Source of the DNA: Acidobacteriota bacterium
Lineage (GTDB): Bacteria; Acidobacteriota; Vicinamibacteria; Vicinamibacterales; UBA2999
Reading direction: 5' to 3'
NCBI GenBank assembly: GCA_013140775.1
Contig: JABFSA010000125.1
Span: 1-34,280 of the forward strand
DNA: 34,280 nucleotides
Of this stretch, positions 23,922 through 31,659 are shown one piece after another. Position 1 is the stretch's first letter, and every line of letters starts with the position of its first letter. The notes under the pieces are model-generated. The model did not search any database, was not told where the DNA came from, and was given only the letters and a program-made list of their open reading frames with translations. The position numbers and the translations under genes were made by a program.

Positions 23922-25005
23922 GACATCCCGAAGGCACGTCGTGCTGACGATGGCGGTGTTCTTGACCGCCTCGCTCGCAGCAGAGGCTCAGACAACGCGC
24001 AGCGGTCGCGAGATCTACGAATCGACGTGCGCCGCCTGCCACGGCACCGACGGACGCGGAGGCAGCGCCATTGCCGCCGACTACCCGATCATCCCGCCCG
24101 ACCTCACCGACTGCGCGTTTGCCACGAGGGAGCCGACATCGGACTGGGAGGTCGTGACGCGCCACGGCGGGCCGGCGCGTGCCTTCAGCCGCCTGATGCC
24201 CGCGTTCGGCGAGGCGCTGTCGAACGAGGAGCTTCGGCTTGCCGTGTCACACATCCAGACGTTCTGTGCTGATCCTGCGTGGCCGCGCGGCGAGCTGAAT
24301 TTTCCGCGACCGCTCGTCACGGCGAAAGCTTTCCCCGAGAACGAGGCGCTCACGACCGTCGCGGCTGGCAGCGGCGCGTTCACACAGAAATTCTCGTGGG
24401 AGCAGCGCCTGGGTCCGCGCAACATGTTCGAAATCACGGCACCCGTCGCGTTCTCCGAGCGTACCCCCGGTGACTGGACTGGCGGCGTCGGCGACCTCGC
24501 GTTCGCGTTCAAGCGGGCGCTCGCCCACAGCTCCAGGCGCGGCTCGATCTTCAGCGCAGCGGCTGAACTGATTGTCCCGACCGGAAGCACCGAGCGCGGG
24601 ATCGGTTCGGGTACCACGGCACTCGAGCCCTTCCTGGCGTACGGTCAGCGCCTGCCGGCCAACATCTTTCTTCAAGCGCAGTTCGGCGGCGCGATACCGT
24701 TCAACCGCGACCACGCCGACGAAGCCTTCTGGCGCGCGGCCTTCGGCTATCAGCACGCCGCCGGGCGCTACCGTAGGACCATCGCGCCCATGATCGAGGT
24801 CGTCGGTGCGCGCGAACTCGTGACCGGCTCACCCACCCACTGGGATGCGGTTCCTCAGATACACCTCGCGCTGAGTACCCGGCAGCACGTACGCATCAAC
24901 GTCGGCGCCCGCGTGCCGGTCAACGACCGCGCCGAGCGTTCTACCCAGTACCTGAGCTATCTCCTCTGGGAGTGGGTCAGCGGCGGGTTCTTCACAGGTT
25001 GGTAG
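23920..25005 (+). CDS. Cytochrome c fused to an outer-membrane-type beta-barrel
   Basis: A 361-residue exported protein. A signal peptide (RRHVVLTMAVFLTASLAAEA) leads to a class I cytochrome c domain with CAACH at residues 37-41 and a likely Met ligand in RLMPAFG near 92. From about residue 125 the sequence changes to alternating amphipathic strands (MFEITAPVAFSERTPGDW, IFSAAAELIVPTGSTERG, FLQAQFGGAIPFN, VRINVGARVPVN). It ends in an aromatic residue (GGFFTGW), as outer-membrane barrels do, and resembles barrels of the phenol-degradation MetA-like group. A haem domain joined to a barrel would place a redox centre at the inner face of the outer membrane. The next gene, a pentahaem cytochrome, follows after seven bases. 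Confidence 0.75.
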   Translation: MTSRRHVVLTMAVFLTASLAAEAQTTRSGREIYESTCAACHGTDGRGGSAIAADYPIIPPDLTDCAFATREPTSDWEVVTRHGGPARAFSRLMPAFGEALSNEELRLAVSHIQTFCADPAWPRGELNFPRPLVTAKAFPENEALTTVAAGSGAFTQKFSWEQRLGPRNMFEITAPVAFSERTPGDWTGGVGDLAFAFKRALAHSSRRGSIFSAAAELIVPTGSTERGIGSGTTALEPFLAYGQRLPANIFLQAQFGGAIPFNRDHADEAFWRAAFGYQHAAGRYRRTIAPMIEVVGARELVTGSPTHWDAVPQIHLALSTRQHVRINVGARVPVNDRAERSTQYLSYLLWEWVSGGFFTGW

Positions 25006-25012
25006 GAGTGCC

Positions 25013-26683
25013 ATGCGAATCCCACGTCCCAGTTCCGTAGCCCTCGCCGCGAGCGTCGTGGCGTTCATCGCGGCCGTCGCGTGGGCGCCGACTCGCGCCG
25101 CGCAGACATTCTCTACAGCGCCGGCGTCCCACACGGGACCGCTCTTTCAGTCGGCCACGCAGTGCATGGCGTGCCACAACGGCCTCACGACGCCCTCGGG
25201 CGAGGACGTGTCGATGGGCACGATGTGGCGCGCCTCGATGATGGCCCACTCGGCGCGGGATCCGTACTGGCACGCCGGAGTACGCCGTGAGGTGACCGAT
25301 CACCCTACCGCCCAGGCCGCCATTGAGAACGAGTGCTCCCGCTGTCACATGCCGATGGCCCATGTGCAGAATCAGACGCTGAATCGCCAGCAGACTGTCT
25401 TCGCCAACATCGCAGCAGTCGGCGGCGCTGGTGCCGCAGCCGACCCGCTTGCCGTCGAGGGCGTGTCGTGTTCCCTCTGCCACCAGATTGCCGACCAGCG
25501 GCTCGGGGAGAAGTCGAGCTTCACAGGGGGCTTCGTCGTCGATACCTCGACACCCGCCGAGCAGCGGCGTCTCTTCGGCCCCTTCGACGTCGACGCCGGC
25601 CGCACGTCTGTGATGCGCTCGGTGACCGGGTTCCAGCCGACCGCTTCCCCGCACATCCAACGCTCGGAGGTGTGCGCCACGTGCCACACGCTCTATACAC
25701 ACGCCCTGAACGCGGCCGGCGAACCCATCGGTGGCGAGTTTCCGGAGCAGGTGCCGTATCAGGAATGGCTGCACAGCGAGTTCAAGGCCACCCAGAGCTG
25801 TCAGTCGTGCCACATGCCAACGGTCGCGCAGCCCACGCCGATCGCGTCGGTGCTCGGCGAGCCGCGTGAGGCGGTGTCGCGCCACGATTTCAGAGGGGCG
25901 AACTTCTTCATGCTCAGCATCCTCAACCGCTTCCGGACCGACCTTGCCGTTGTGGCTCAGCCGGTCGAGCTGGACAATGCTATTGCTCGCACGAAGGCAT
26001 ACCTGCAGACAGCCGCGGCCACAGTGGCGATCGAGAGCGTCACCCTCGACAACGGCCGGCTGGACGCCGACATCGTCGTCAGGAACCTGAGCGGTCACAA
26101 GCTGCCCACCGCGTACCCCTCGCGCCGCGTCTGGTTGCGTGTGGCGGTCCGGGACCAGGGTGGACGCGTCGTGTTCGAGTCAGGTGCGGTTGAACCGACC
26201 GGAGCGATCACGGGCAACGACAATGACATGGACGGAACGCGCTTTGAGCCGCACTATGAGGTCGTCGATTCCCCAGACAAGGTGCAGATCTACGAGCCGA
26301 TCCTCGGCACACCCTCTGGCGCGGTCACGACAGGGTTGCTCTCGGCCACGCGCTACCTGAAAGACAACCGGGTCGCCCCGCGTGGCTTCGACAAGGCGAC
26401 GGCGCCCGCCGACGTTGCGGTCGAGGGTGGCGCACGCTCAGACGCCGACTTTCTCGGTGGCCAGGACCGTGTCCACTACCGCGTGGACGTCGGCGGCGCC
26501 GCAGGTCCGTTCACGATCGACGCGGAGGTCTGGTATCAGTCGATCGGGTATCGCTGGGCAGAGAACCTTCGAGGCTACACTGCCGCGGAGCCACAGCGGT
26601 TCGTCCGCTACTACGAAGCGATGGCGCCGGCGTCCGCGATTCGGCTCGCGGGCACGGCGGCCTCGACGTCGGGCGCCCGCTGA
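25013..26683 (+). CDS. Pentahaem c-type cytochrome (c554-like)
   Basis: A 556-residue exported multihaem protein. After the signal peptide (LAASVVAFIAAVAWAPTRAA) there are five CxxCH motifs: CMACH (51-55), CSRCH (108-112), CSLCH (153-157), CATCH (221-225) and CQSCH (263-267). Extra His residues such as HPTAQAAIE, SPHIQRSE and HSEFKATQS could be distal ligands. The first half resembles the cytochrome c554 family. The C-terminal half (about 310-556) is beta-rich without haem motifs and contains NLSGHKLPTAYPSRR, a conserved-looking tail seen in related multihaem proteins. TAGGAG overlaps the stop of the upstream cytochrome-barrel gene, so both form one operon, consistent with electron transfer through periplasm to the outer membrane. 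The acceptor is unknown. Confidence 0.88.
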   Translation: MRIPRPSSVALAASVVAFIAAVAWAPTRAAQTFSTAPASHTGPLFQSATQCMACHNGLTTPSGEDVSMGTMWRASMMAHSARDPYWHAGVRREVTDHPTAQAAIENECSRCHMPMAHVQNQTLNRQQTVFANIAAVGGAGAAADPLAVEGVSCSLCHQIADQRLGEKSSFTGGFVVDTSTPAEQRRLFGPFDVDAGRTSVMRSVTGFQPTASPHIQRSEVCATCHTLYTHALNAAGEPIGGEFPEQVPYQEWLHSEFKATQSCQSCHMPTVAQPTPIASVLGEPREAVSRHDFRGANFFMLSILNRFRTDLAVVAQPVELDNAIARTKAYLQTAAATVAIESVTLDNGRLDADIVVRNLSGHKLPTAYPSRRVWLRVAVRDQGGRVVFESGAVEPTGAITGNDNDMDGTRFEPHYEVVDSPDKVQIYEPILGTPSGAVTTGLLSATRYLKDNRVAPRGFDKATAPADVAVEGGARSDADFLGGQDRVHYRVDVGGAAGPFTIDAEVWYQSIGYRWAENLRGYTAAEPQRFVRYYEAMAPASAIRLAGTAASTSGAR

Positions 26684-26702
26684 ATCATCGCCGCGGTAGG
26701 AA

Positions 26703-26725
26703 GTGGCTCGACATTCAAGAGCCAC
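26703..26725 (+). terminator. Hairpin downstream of the pentahaem cytochrome gene
   Basis: GTGGCTC and GAGCCAC form a 7-bp perfect stem with a 9-base loop, 20 bases after the stop. There is no T-run, so termination is only probable. Confidence 0.45.
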
Positions 26726-26899
26726 CTCTCGACCAGCGAAGTCAGAAGACGCGGAAACCCGCGACCAGCTCGTCAATCGCAACCGGAACGGTCGCTCACG
26801 TCCAAGGTTGCAGAAGGTGCCATCGGTCTCGCCGCCATTACAGCCGCTGGCTGGCTCTGGCAGCGATTTGGCGCTCCCGACCGGCGGCCTCTGTCGACG

Positions 26900-27070
26900 T
26901 TAGAAAAAAAGCAGAATGTGACGCGCGTCCTCTATCGACCCGTCGGTGACGGAGTGTCGGCCGCGAAGAAGCCGCTGAGCGATTTTGAGCCCGGGATAAC
27001 GCCTTATCGCCTTCGCCAACACCCACGACGCCGCAGACACCATCAGAAAACGCCGCAAGAGAAGCCACAT
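26900..27070 (-). CDS. Small basic protein with a membrane-like N-terminus (56 aa)
   Basis: The frame reads MWLLLRRFLMVSAASWVLAK (positively charged and hydrophobic), then an arginine-rich stretch (IRRYPGLKIAQRLLRGRHS) and ends ARHILLFF. GGAAGGAATTGAAAA precedes the ATG at 27068-27070. It starts 21 bases after the stop of another tiny frame on the same strand. No family is recognised. The paired ribosome sites and membrane-like segments make it a better candidate than the overlapping plus-strand frames. Confidence 0.45.
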   Translation of the reverse strand: MWLLLRRFLMVSAASWVLAKAIRRYPGLKIAQRLLRGRHSVTDGSIEDARHILLFF

Positions 27071-27091
27071 TTTTCAATTCCTTCCCAAGAA

Positions 27092-27184
27092 TCAGCCCCG
27101 CCGCGAACCGCCCAGCACTATCCGGACGGCCCAATACGCAACCACAAGACCCATCGCCAAAAGAACCAACTGTGTCACCGTCAT
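27092..27184 (-). CDS. Single-helix microprotein (30 aa)
   Basis: The frame MTVTQLVLLAMGLVVAYWAV, then RIVLGGSRRG, is one transmembrane helix with a positive C-terminal tail. GGAGG stands six bases before the ATG at 27182-27184, and a second small gene follows on the same strand. Microproteins of this shape are often subunits or regulators of membrane complexes; no partner is evident here. Confidence 0.45.
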   Translation of the reverse strand: MTVTQLVLLAMGLVVAYWAVRIVLGGSRRG

Positions 27185-27203
27185 TGCAGCCTCCTTCTTC
27201 ACC

Positions 27204-27241
27204 GCTTTGCCAGGCGCCTCACCAACCGGGAGGCGCAAAGC
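27204..27241. other. Strong inverted repeat upstream of the two microproteins
   Basis: GCGCCTC (27214-27220) pairs with GAGGCGC (27230-27236), and flanking GCTTTG pairs with CAAAGC across a four-base bulge. It lies in the divergent region between the small minus-strand genes and the 27344 gene. It could be a terminator for a lost upstream gene or a leader structure. Confidence 0.35.
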
Positions 27242-27343
27242 AGAGCCCTTACGTTCAGAACGCTCCGCGCTTCAGCGTTGGTACAAACAACAATCCTGCC
27301 AAGCAGCTGAATCTCGGCGCGGTGCCGTCGACTTTCCGCAACG

Positions 27344-27757
27344 ATGAGCTCTGGTTCGATCGGTGAAAGCAGCTTTTTGAAGGATGCCCCATACACCGTG
27401 CCTCAGTTTCCGCGTCTCGGTCGATCGGCTGGCCGCTGGGACGGCGACACGCTCCTCATCGAGTCAACGGACCTGAAGGCCGGGCTGCTCGATTCGCTGG
27501 GCGACCCTGGTCTCTGGCAGTCCGATCAGATGCAGACCGTCGAACGCTTCGTGCCCAACGGCAACCGCATGCAGGTGATCGTGACGATGACGGATCCGGT
27601 CAATTTCCTGGAACCTGTGACCACGACGTTCAACTACTTGAAACTCCCGGACGGGCAGCTGCTCTCGTGGGACTGCGTGCCGGAAGAGGCGGGCTACGAC
27701 AGGTTCAATGAGACGGCTCCAAAGCAGCCGCTTCCTCAGCGTAACGGGAACCCATAG
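27344..27757 (+). CDS. WDGD-type exported-protein family member, probably N-truncated
   Basis: A 137-codon frame with the signature RWDGDTLLIESTDLKAGLLD, then TVERFVPNGNRMQVIVTMTD and EPVTTTFNYLKLPDG, ending with a Cys-containing tail. The same pattern (GDxLVIETTNF, then TERY and IITVEDP) is found in the full-length protein at 28297-29094, so both belong to one acidobacterial family of unknown function. There is no signal peptide and no convincing ribosome site; the true N-terminus seems to be missing. The 27185-27343 stretch before it codes a fragment (NAPRFSVGTNNNPAKQLNLG) that may come from an unrelated lost gene. A partial copy of its end lies at 23325-23504. Confidence 0.5.
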   Translation: MSSGSIGESSFLKDAPYTVPQFPRLGRSAGRWDGDTLLIESTDLKAGLLDSLGDPGLWQSDQMQTVERFVPNGNRMQVIVTMTDPVNFLEPVTTTFNYLKLPDGQLLSWDCVPEEAGYDRFNETAPKQPLPQRNGNP

Positions 27758-27874
27758 CCGGGTTAACGAGTCTCGCGCCCTGTTCCAGGTCAGGCCAGCG
27801 CGGAGTGATAAACTGCGCTACCGGAAATCCGTTAGGCACCTCGGTGTGCCCTTCGCACTGGAGCAAATCACGTC

Positions 27875-28276
27875 ATGAAGCGATGTGCAGCAGCCTTGAC
27901 GCTCGCATTGGCACTGTCGGCAGTGCCACTTCTCGCCCACCACTCGTTCAACACCTTCTTCGACATCTCCCGCACGGTTCAGATTGAAGGTGTCGTCAAA
28001 TCCTTCAAGCTGGTCAGCCCGCACTCGGAAATGATCGTCGAGGTTACAGACGCCTCCGGCAAGGTCGTGGACTGGCGCATCACCGCCCGCACCGGAGCGG
28101 TCGCCGCCCGACAGGCCGGATGGAAAACGGAAGAGTTCGTCGGCAAGAAGGTCAAGGTCGAGGGCAACCCGACCCGGCGCGAAGGCGGAACCGCAATGGC
28201 CGCGGGCGTCGTCACCTTCCCCGACGGCAAAGTGGTGTGCCTCGGCGGCTGCCCCGGCGGCCCGCCCATCCAGTAG
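27875..28276 (+). CDS. Exported DUF6152-type protein
   Basis: A 133-residue protein with signal peptide MKRCAAALTLALALSAVPLLA followed directly by HHSFNTFFD, the hallmark start of the DUF6152 family. VQIEGVVKSFKLVSPHSEM and DWRITARTG follow, forming a small OB-like beta domain that ends with a GGCPGGPP tail. Function is unknown; members usually sit next to other exported proteins of the type that follows here. The stop is 20 bases before the next gene, implying one operon. Confidence 0.8.
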   Translation: MKRCAAALTLALALSAVPLLAHHSFNTFFDISRTVQIEGVVKSFKLVSPHSEMIVEVTDASGKVVDWRITARTGAVAARQAGWKTEEFVGKKVKVEGNPTRREGGTAMAAGVVTFPDGKVVCLGGCPGGPPIQ

Positions 28277-28296
28277 CTGCGCGGAGGACAGACATC

Positions 28297-29094
28297 ATGA
28301 CGGGTCTACATCGCGCGGTCTGGGCTTGCGCCCTGCTGCTCGCAGTGACGATCGCCGCCTCCGGCGTGAAGGCACAGAACGAGCAGGACTTCGACAAGAT
28401 CTTCCCGTTCCTCGGTGGATGGGACGCCAACATCGACCACGGTGGCCAGGATCGGGGCAACTGTGGAGGACGCCTTGGCGACGCCGGCGAGAAGCTGTTG
28501 AACTGCTCGTTGTCAGTGGACCACCTTCCCCTCAATGCCCGAGCGGAAGCCTGGCTCAAGTACATGGATACCCGCCAGTCGCCGACGATCGCGGAATGCG
28601 CGCAGATCGGACTGCCGGCCATGCTGATGGATACGACGTACATCTCGGCGTACCCGGGTCGCCTTGTTCTCGAACACCCGTCGAATCCCTGGTACCTGAC
28701 GCGCACCATCTGGATGAACGGTTCGGCGCCCACGCCCATTCCCGGCGAGCTCTTTCAGCACGGCCTGTCCAGAGGTCGTTTCGACGGTGAGGATCTGGTG
28801 ATTGAGACGACCAACTTCACCTTCGATCCGGATGGCCTCGACGACCATCTCCACATGGCGTCCTCGGTTCGCAAGAAAGTCACGGAGCGCTATCAGCGCG
28901 TGGACGACACCACGCTCAGGCTGATCATCACGGTCGAGGACCCCACGTTCCTCACGCGCCCGTTCACGTACGCGCGGTATCTCAACAAGCGGAATGGCGG
29001 ACCACCCCCGGGATTCCGAACCTGCGACTCCGAAGTTGCCAGGAACGAAGTGGAATACGCCTATCCGGGCAATAAGTACCCGGACGCGAAGTAG
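28297..29094 (+). CDS. Exported WDGD-type family protein
   Basis: A 265-residue protein with signal peptide (MTGLHRAVWACALLLAVTIAA). Four Cys lie in the N-terminal half (GNCGGRLG, LNCSLSVDH, IAECAQIG) and one near the C-terminus. The family core is RGRFDGEDLVIETTNFTFD, then KKVTERYQRVDDTTLRLIIT and VEDPTFLTRPFTYARYLN. The core is shared with the 27344 gene, and the role is unknown. GGAGG nine bases before ATG 28297 fixes the start. It lies between the DUF6152 gene and a metallo-beta-lactamase-fold gene, 13 bases from the latter, in a compact run of exported proteins. Confidence 0.75.
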   Translation: MTGLHRAVWACALLLAVTIAASGVKAQNEQDFDKIFPFLGGWDANIDHGGQDRGNCGGRLGDAGEKLLNCSLSVDHLPLNARAEAWLKYMDTRQSPTIAECAQIGLPAMLMDTTYISAYPGRLVLEHPSNPWYLTRTIWMNGSAPTPIPGELFQHGLSRGRFDGEDLVIETTNFTFDPDGLDDHLHMASSVRKKVTERYQRVDDTTLRLIITVEDPTFLTRPFTYARYLNKRNGGPPPGFRTCDSEVARNEVEYAYPGNKYPDAK

Positions 29095-29107
29095 CGAGGA
29101 GATGCCA

Positions 29108-30211
29108 ATGACACGTCACCTGGCACCGCTCTGCGGGCTGATCCTCGTCACGGCCTGGCCAAGCACCGAGGCTTTCGCACAGGCCGCTGCGGCTGCGGCG
29201 CACGTCAAGGCCGCGCAAGCGCTCATCTCACCAAAGGTCGCCAACCCGAAAGCGCCGTTCCACAACTTCAAGGCGCTCTTCGATCAGGCGTGCACCGCGC
29301 CAACGTTGCCAGACACCGTGCGCGTGCAGGATCGCTCTGCAGTAATCCCCCGCAAGGAATGGTTCGCGTACCCGGAACAGCTGTTCGACAACCTCTTCTT
29401 CATCGGAACGAAGACGGCCGGCGTCTGGGCGGTGAACACATCCGAGGGCATCATCCTCATCGACACGAACTTCCACTATTCGAGCAAGGAACTGGTGCTC
29501 GGGTTGTTGAACTTCGGTCTCGATCCCAAGGACATCAAGTTCATCATCGTCACGCACGCCCACGACGACCGCTACTGGGGAGCAAAGAGCCTGCAGGATA
29601 CGTATCCAAATGCCCGCGTCGCGATGTCGGCCGCGGATTGGGATGTCGTCGCGAAGGACAACTCACCTGCCCAGTTCAAGCCCAAACGGGACATGGTCGT
29701 CACGGATGGCCAGCGAATCACGCTGGGTGGTGTCACGGTCACAACGTATGTGACACCCGGTCACACGCCTGGCACCGTGTCTGTGATCATCGGGCCCCTG
29801 ACGAACCGCAACGACGTCGCATCCGACAACGGAAAGCATGTCGCCAGCATCTGGGGCGGGACGGATCCAAGCCTCGGCCGTCAGGGCGTCCAGTACTTCC
29901 CCGATGGTCGGGCCATGATGACCACTCATCTGGCGTCGCTGAGACGCTTCGCGGATCTGAGCGCGAAGGCTGGTGTTGACGTGGTGCTCTCACCCACACT
30001 CGCACACGCCAACATGCCCGAGAAAATGCGCATCTGGAGGTTCATGAACCCCGATGTGTCCGGAGGCGGCAGTCCGGATGGACCGCTCGGAGAAGCGGCG
30101 AACATGGAAGGACAGCCGAGCCCGTTCGTCAGTACAGAGGCCGCGACGCGTTACAACCAGCTCCTGCTCGAATGCTACGAAGCCCAGCTGGCCTGGAGGA
30201 TGGGCTCGTAG
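29108..30211 (+). CDS. Exported metallo-beta-lactamase-fold protein with altered zinc site
   Basis: A 367-residue exported protein (signal peptide LAPLCGLILVTAWPSTEAFA) of the subclass B3-like metallo-hydrolase group: EQLFDNLFFIGTKTAGVWAV, GIILIDTNFHYSSKELV, then the metal motif HAHDDRYWGAK (150-160) and TPGHTPGT (His219). The usual motif is HxHxDH; here the last His is Arg155. The usual later His, in an S-N-H context, reads SPTLAH. The first zinc site (His150, His152, His219) is kept and the second is impaired, so activity, if any, may be mono-zinc. Two ATGs (29102, 29108) are in frame; 29108 has GAGGAG at proper distance. Real beta-lactamase activity is not implied. It is followed by a DUF6644-type gene after 12 bases. 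Confidence 0.8.
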   Translation: MTRHLAPLCGLILVTAWPSTEAFAQAAAAAAHVKAAQALISPKVANPKAPFHNFKALFDQACTAPTLPDTVRVQDRSAVIPRKEWFAYPEQLFDNLFFIGTKTAGVWAVNTSEGIILIDTNFHYSSKELVLGLLNFGLDPKDIKFIIVTHAHDDRYWGAKSLQDTYPNARVAMSAADWDVVAKDNSPAQFKPKRDMVVTDGQRITLGGVTVTTYVTPGHTPGTVSVIIGPLTNRNDVASDNGKHVASIWGGTDPSLGRQGVQYFPDGRAMMTTHLASLRRFADLSAKAGVDVVLSPTLAHANMPEKMRIWRFMNPDVSGGGSPDGPLGEAANMEGQPSPFVSTEAATRYNQLLLECYEAQLAWRMGS

Positions 30212-30223
30212 TCTTCGGCACTC

Positions 30224-30691
30224 ATGGCGTCGGTTCTCACAGGACTCGAACAAAGCGGCCTCGCCATCTGGATCCGTGAATCAGGGGTGCTCTACGGCTA
30301 TCCCCTGATTCTCTTTCTCCATACGCTCGGCCTCAGCACGCTCGTCGGCCTCAACTGGGCGATCGACCTCCGGTTGCTCGGCGTCGGCAGCCGCATTCCT
30401 CTTGCGCCGCTCAAGAAGCTCTTCACGCTGATGTGGGCAGGGTTCGCCCTGAACTTTCTCACCGGCAGTCTTCTGTTCATTGCCGACGCGACCAAGCACG
30501 CATCAAATCCCGCGTTCACGGTGAAGCTCCTCGCGGTCGCCACCGCGGGTGTCATCCTGGCAACGATCCAGCGTCGCGTCTTCGACGGTGGCCGCAGCGG
30601 CACGGTGCTGGCTGCAACGTCGATCGCCTGCTGGCTGGTGGCACTGAGCGCCGGCCGTCTCATGGCGTACGTCGCGGAGTTCCTGCTGTGA
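30224..30691 (+). CDS. DUF6644-type membrane protein
   Basis: A 155-residue polytopic protein with about four transmembrane helices (GYPLILFLHTLGLSTLVGLN, LMWAGFALNFLTGSLLFIAD, LLAVATAGVILATIQ, SIACWLVALSAGRLMAYVAE). The motifs IRESGVLYGYPLILFLHTLG and NWAIDLRLLGVG are characteristic of DUF6644. His33 in FLHTLG is a possible haem ligand, so a cytochrome b-like role is conceivable but unproven. Its stop overlaps the next gene's GTG by four bases (GTGA). Confidence 0.8.
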   Translation: MASVLTGLEQSGLAIWIRESGVLYGYPLILFLHTLGLSTLVGLNWAIDLRLLGVGSRIPLAPLKKLFTLMWAGFALNFLTGSLLFIADATKHASNPAFTVKLLAVATAGVILATIQRRVFDGGRSGTVLAATSIACWLVALSAGRLMAYVAEFLL

Positions 30692-31593
30692 ACCTCGCGC
30701 ACCTGCATCTGCTCCTCAATCACGTGCCGACGCTCGGCTTCGCCGTCGGCATCGGGCTGTTCCTCGCGGCACTCTTTCGTCAAAGCGCTGATCTCCGGCG
30801 CATCAGCCTCGAAACCCTCTACATCGTCGCCCTCGTCGCGATTCCTGCGTACCTCACAGGGAACGCGGCGCACTTCGTATTGCAGAGCCGAGGCGCAGAG
30901 CTTGCTGATGCTGTGATCACCGCTCACCAGGACGCGGCGATGCTGGCGCTCATCGTGATGGAGATCACCGGCGCCGTGGCGTGGATCGCGCTCTGGCGAT
31001 TCAGGCGATGGACGATCCCAACGGTCCTCGTGCTCTCACTGGTGACCTTCGGGCTCATGGCGCGGGCCGCGGCCATCGGAGGCGAAATCAACCACCCGGA
31101 GATCCGCGCAGACGCGCCGTTCACGACGGCGTCCTTCTGGCCCAGGGCGGCAACCATTGGCACAAGCCTGATCGTCGAAAACCCCTGGGTGTGGCCGATT
31201 GCCGAGATCATTCACTTCGTCGGGCTGTGCCTGCTGTTCGGGGTCGTCCTGACAGTCAGTCTCCGGATGCTGGGATTCCTCGGAGGTGTGGCCCTGCGAG
31301 ACCTGCGACGGCTGCTCCCGTGGGGCATGGTCGGCCTCGGGATCAACATCGTCACCGGGATGCTATTCTTCCTCGCGTCTCCGGACCAGTACACGCAGAA
31401 TGCGTCGTTCTCCGCAAAGATGGCGCTGATGCTGGGCGGAGGTGTGATGCTGCTCTATCCGACGCTGCTCGACGACGACGCACCGGATGCCCGACCGTCG
31501 CTCGAAGCAAAGGTCGTTGCTGTGCTTTCGATAATCGTGTGGATCGGGGTGCTGTTCTTCGGCCGCTTTCTGCCGTATCTCGGCAGTGAGTAG
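30688..31593 (+). CDS. Polytopic membrane protein with C-terminal DUF6644-like half
   Basis: A 301-residue protein with about eight transmembrane helices. The N-terminal half (NLAHLHLLLNHVPTLGFAVG) has closely spaced His and resembles DUF2231-like membrane domains. The C-terminal half (WPIAEIIHFVGLCLLFGVVL, LPWGMVGLGINIVTGMLFFL) aligns with the preceding DUF6644 protein, including the His in IIHFVG, so this looks like a fusion. Translation is coupled to the upstream gene through the GTGA overlap at 30688-30691. A longer plus-strand frame from 30433 runs over the previous gene and is rejected. Together the pair may form one membrane complex. Confidence 0.78.
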   Translation: MNLAHLHLLLNHVPTLGFAVGIGLFLAALFRQSADLRRISLETLYIVALVAIPAYLTGNAAHFVLQSRGAELADAVITAHQDAAMLALIVMEITGAVAWIALWRFRRWTIPTVLVLSLVTFGLMARAAAIGGEINHPEIRADAPFTTASFWPRAATIGTSLIVENPWVWPIAEIIHFVGLCLLFGVVLTVSLRMLGFLGGVALRDLRRLLPWGMVGLGINIVTGMLFFLASPDQYTQNASFSAKMALMLGGGVMLLYPTLLDDDAPDARPSLEAKVVAVLSIIVWIGVLFFGRFLPYLGSE

Positions 31594-31659
31594 ACGCCAC
31601 CAGGTGGCCGTGGCCCGAAAGACTGTGACTGGATGAATGTTGACTGGAGGTAGACCGAC

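Noticed and set aside
24992..26098. 368-codon minus-strand open frame
   Set aside because: Shadow of the pentahaem cytochrome gene, which has five CxxCH motifs and an upstream ribosome site.
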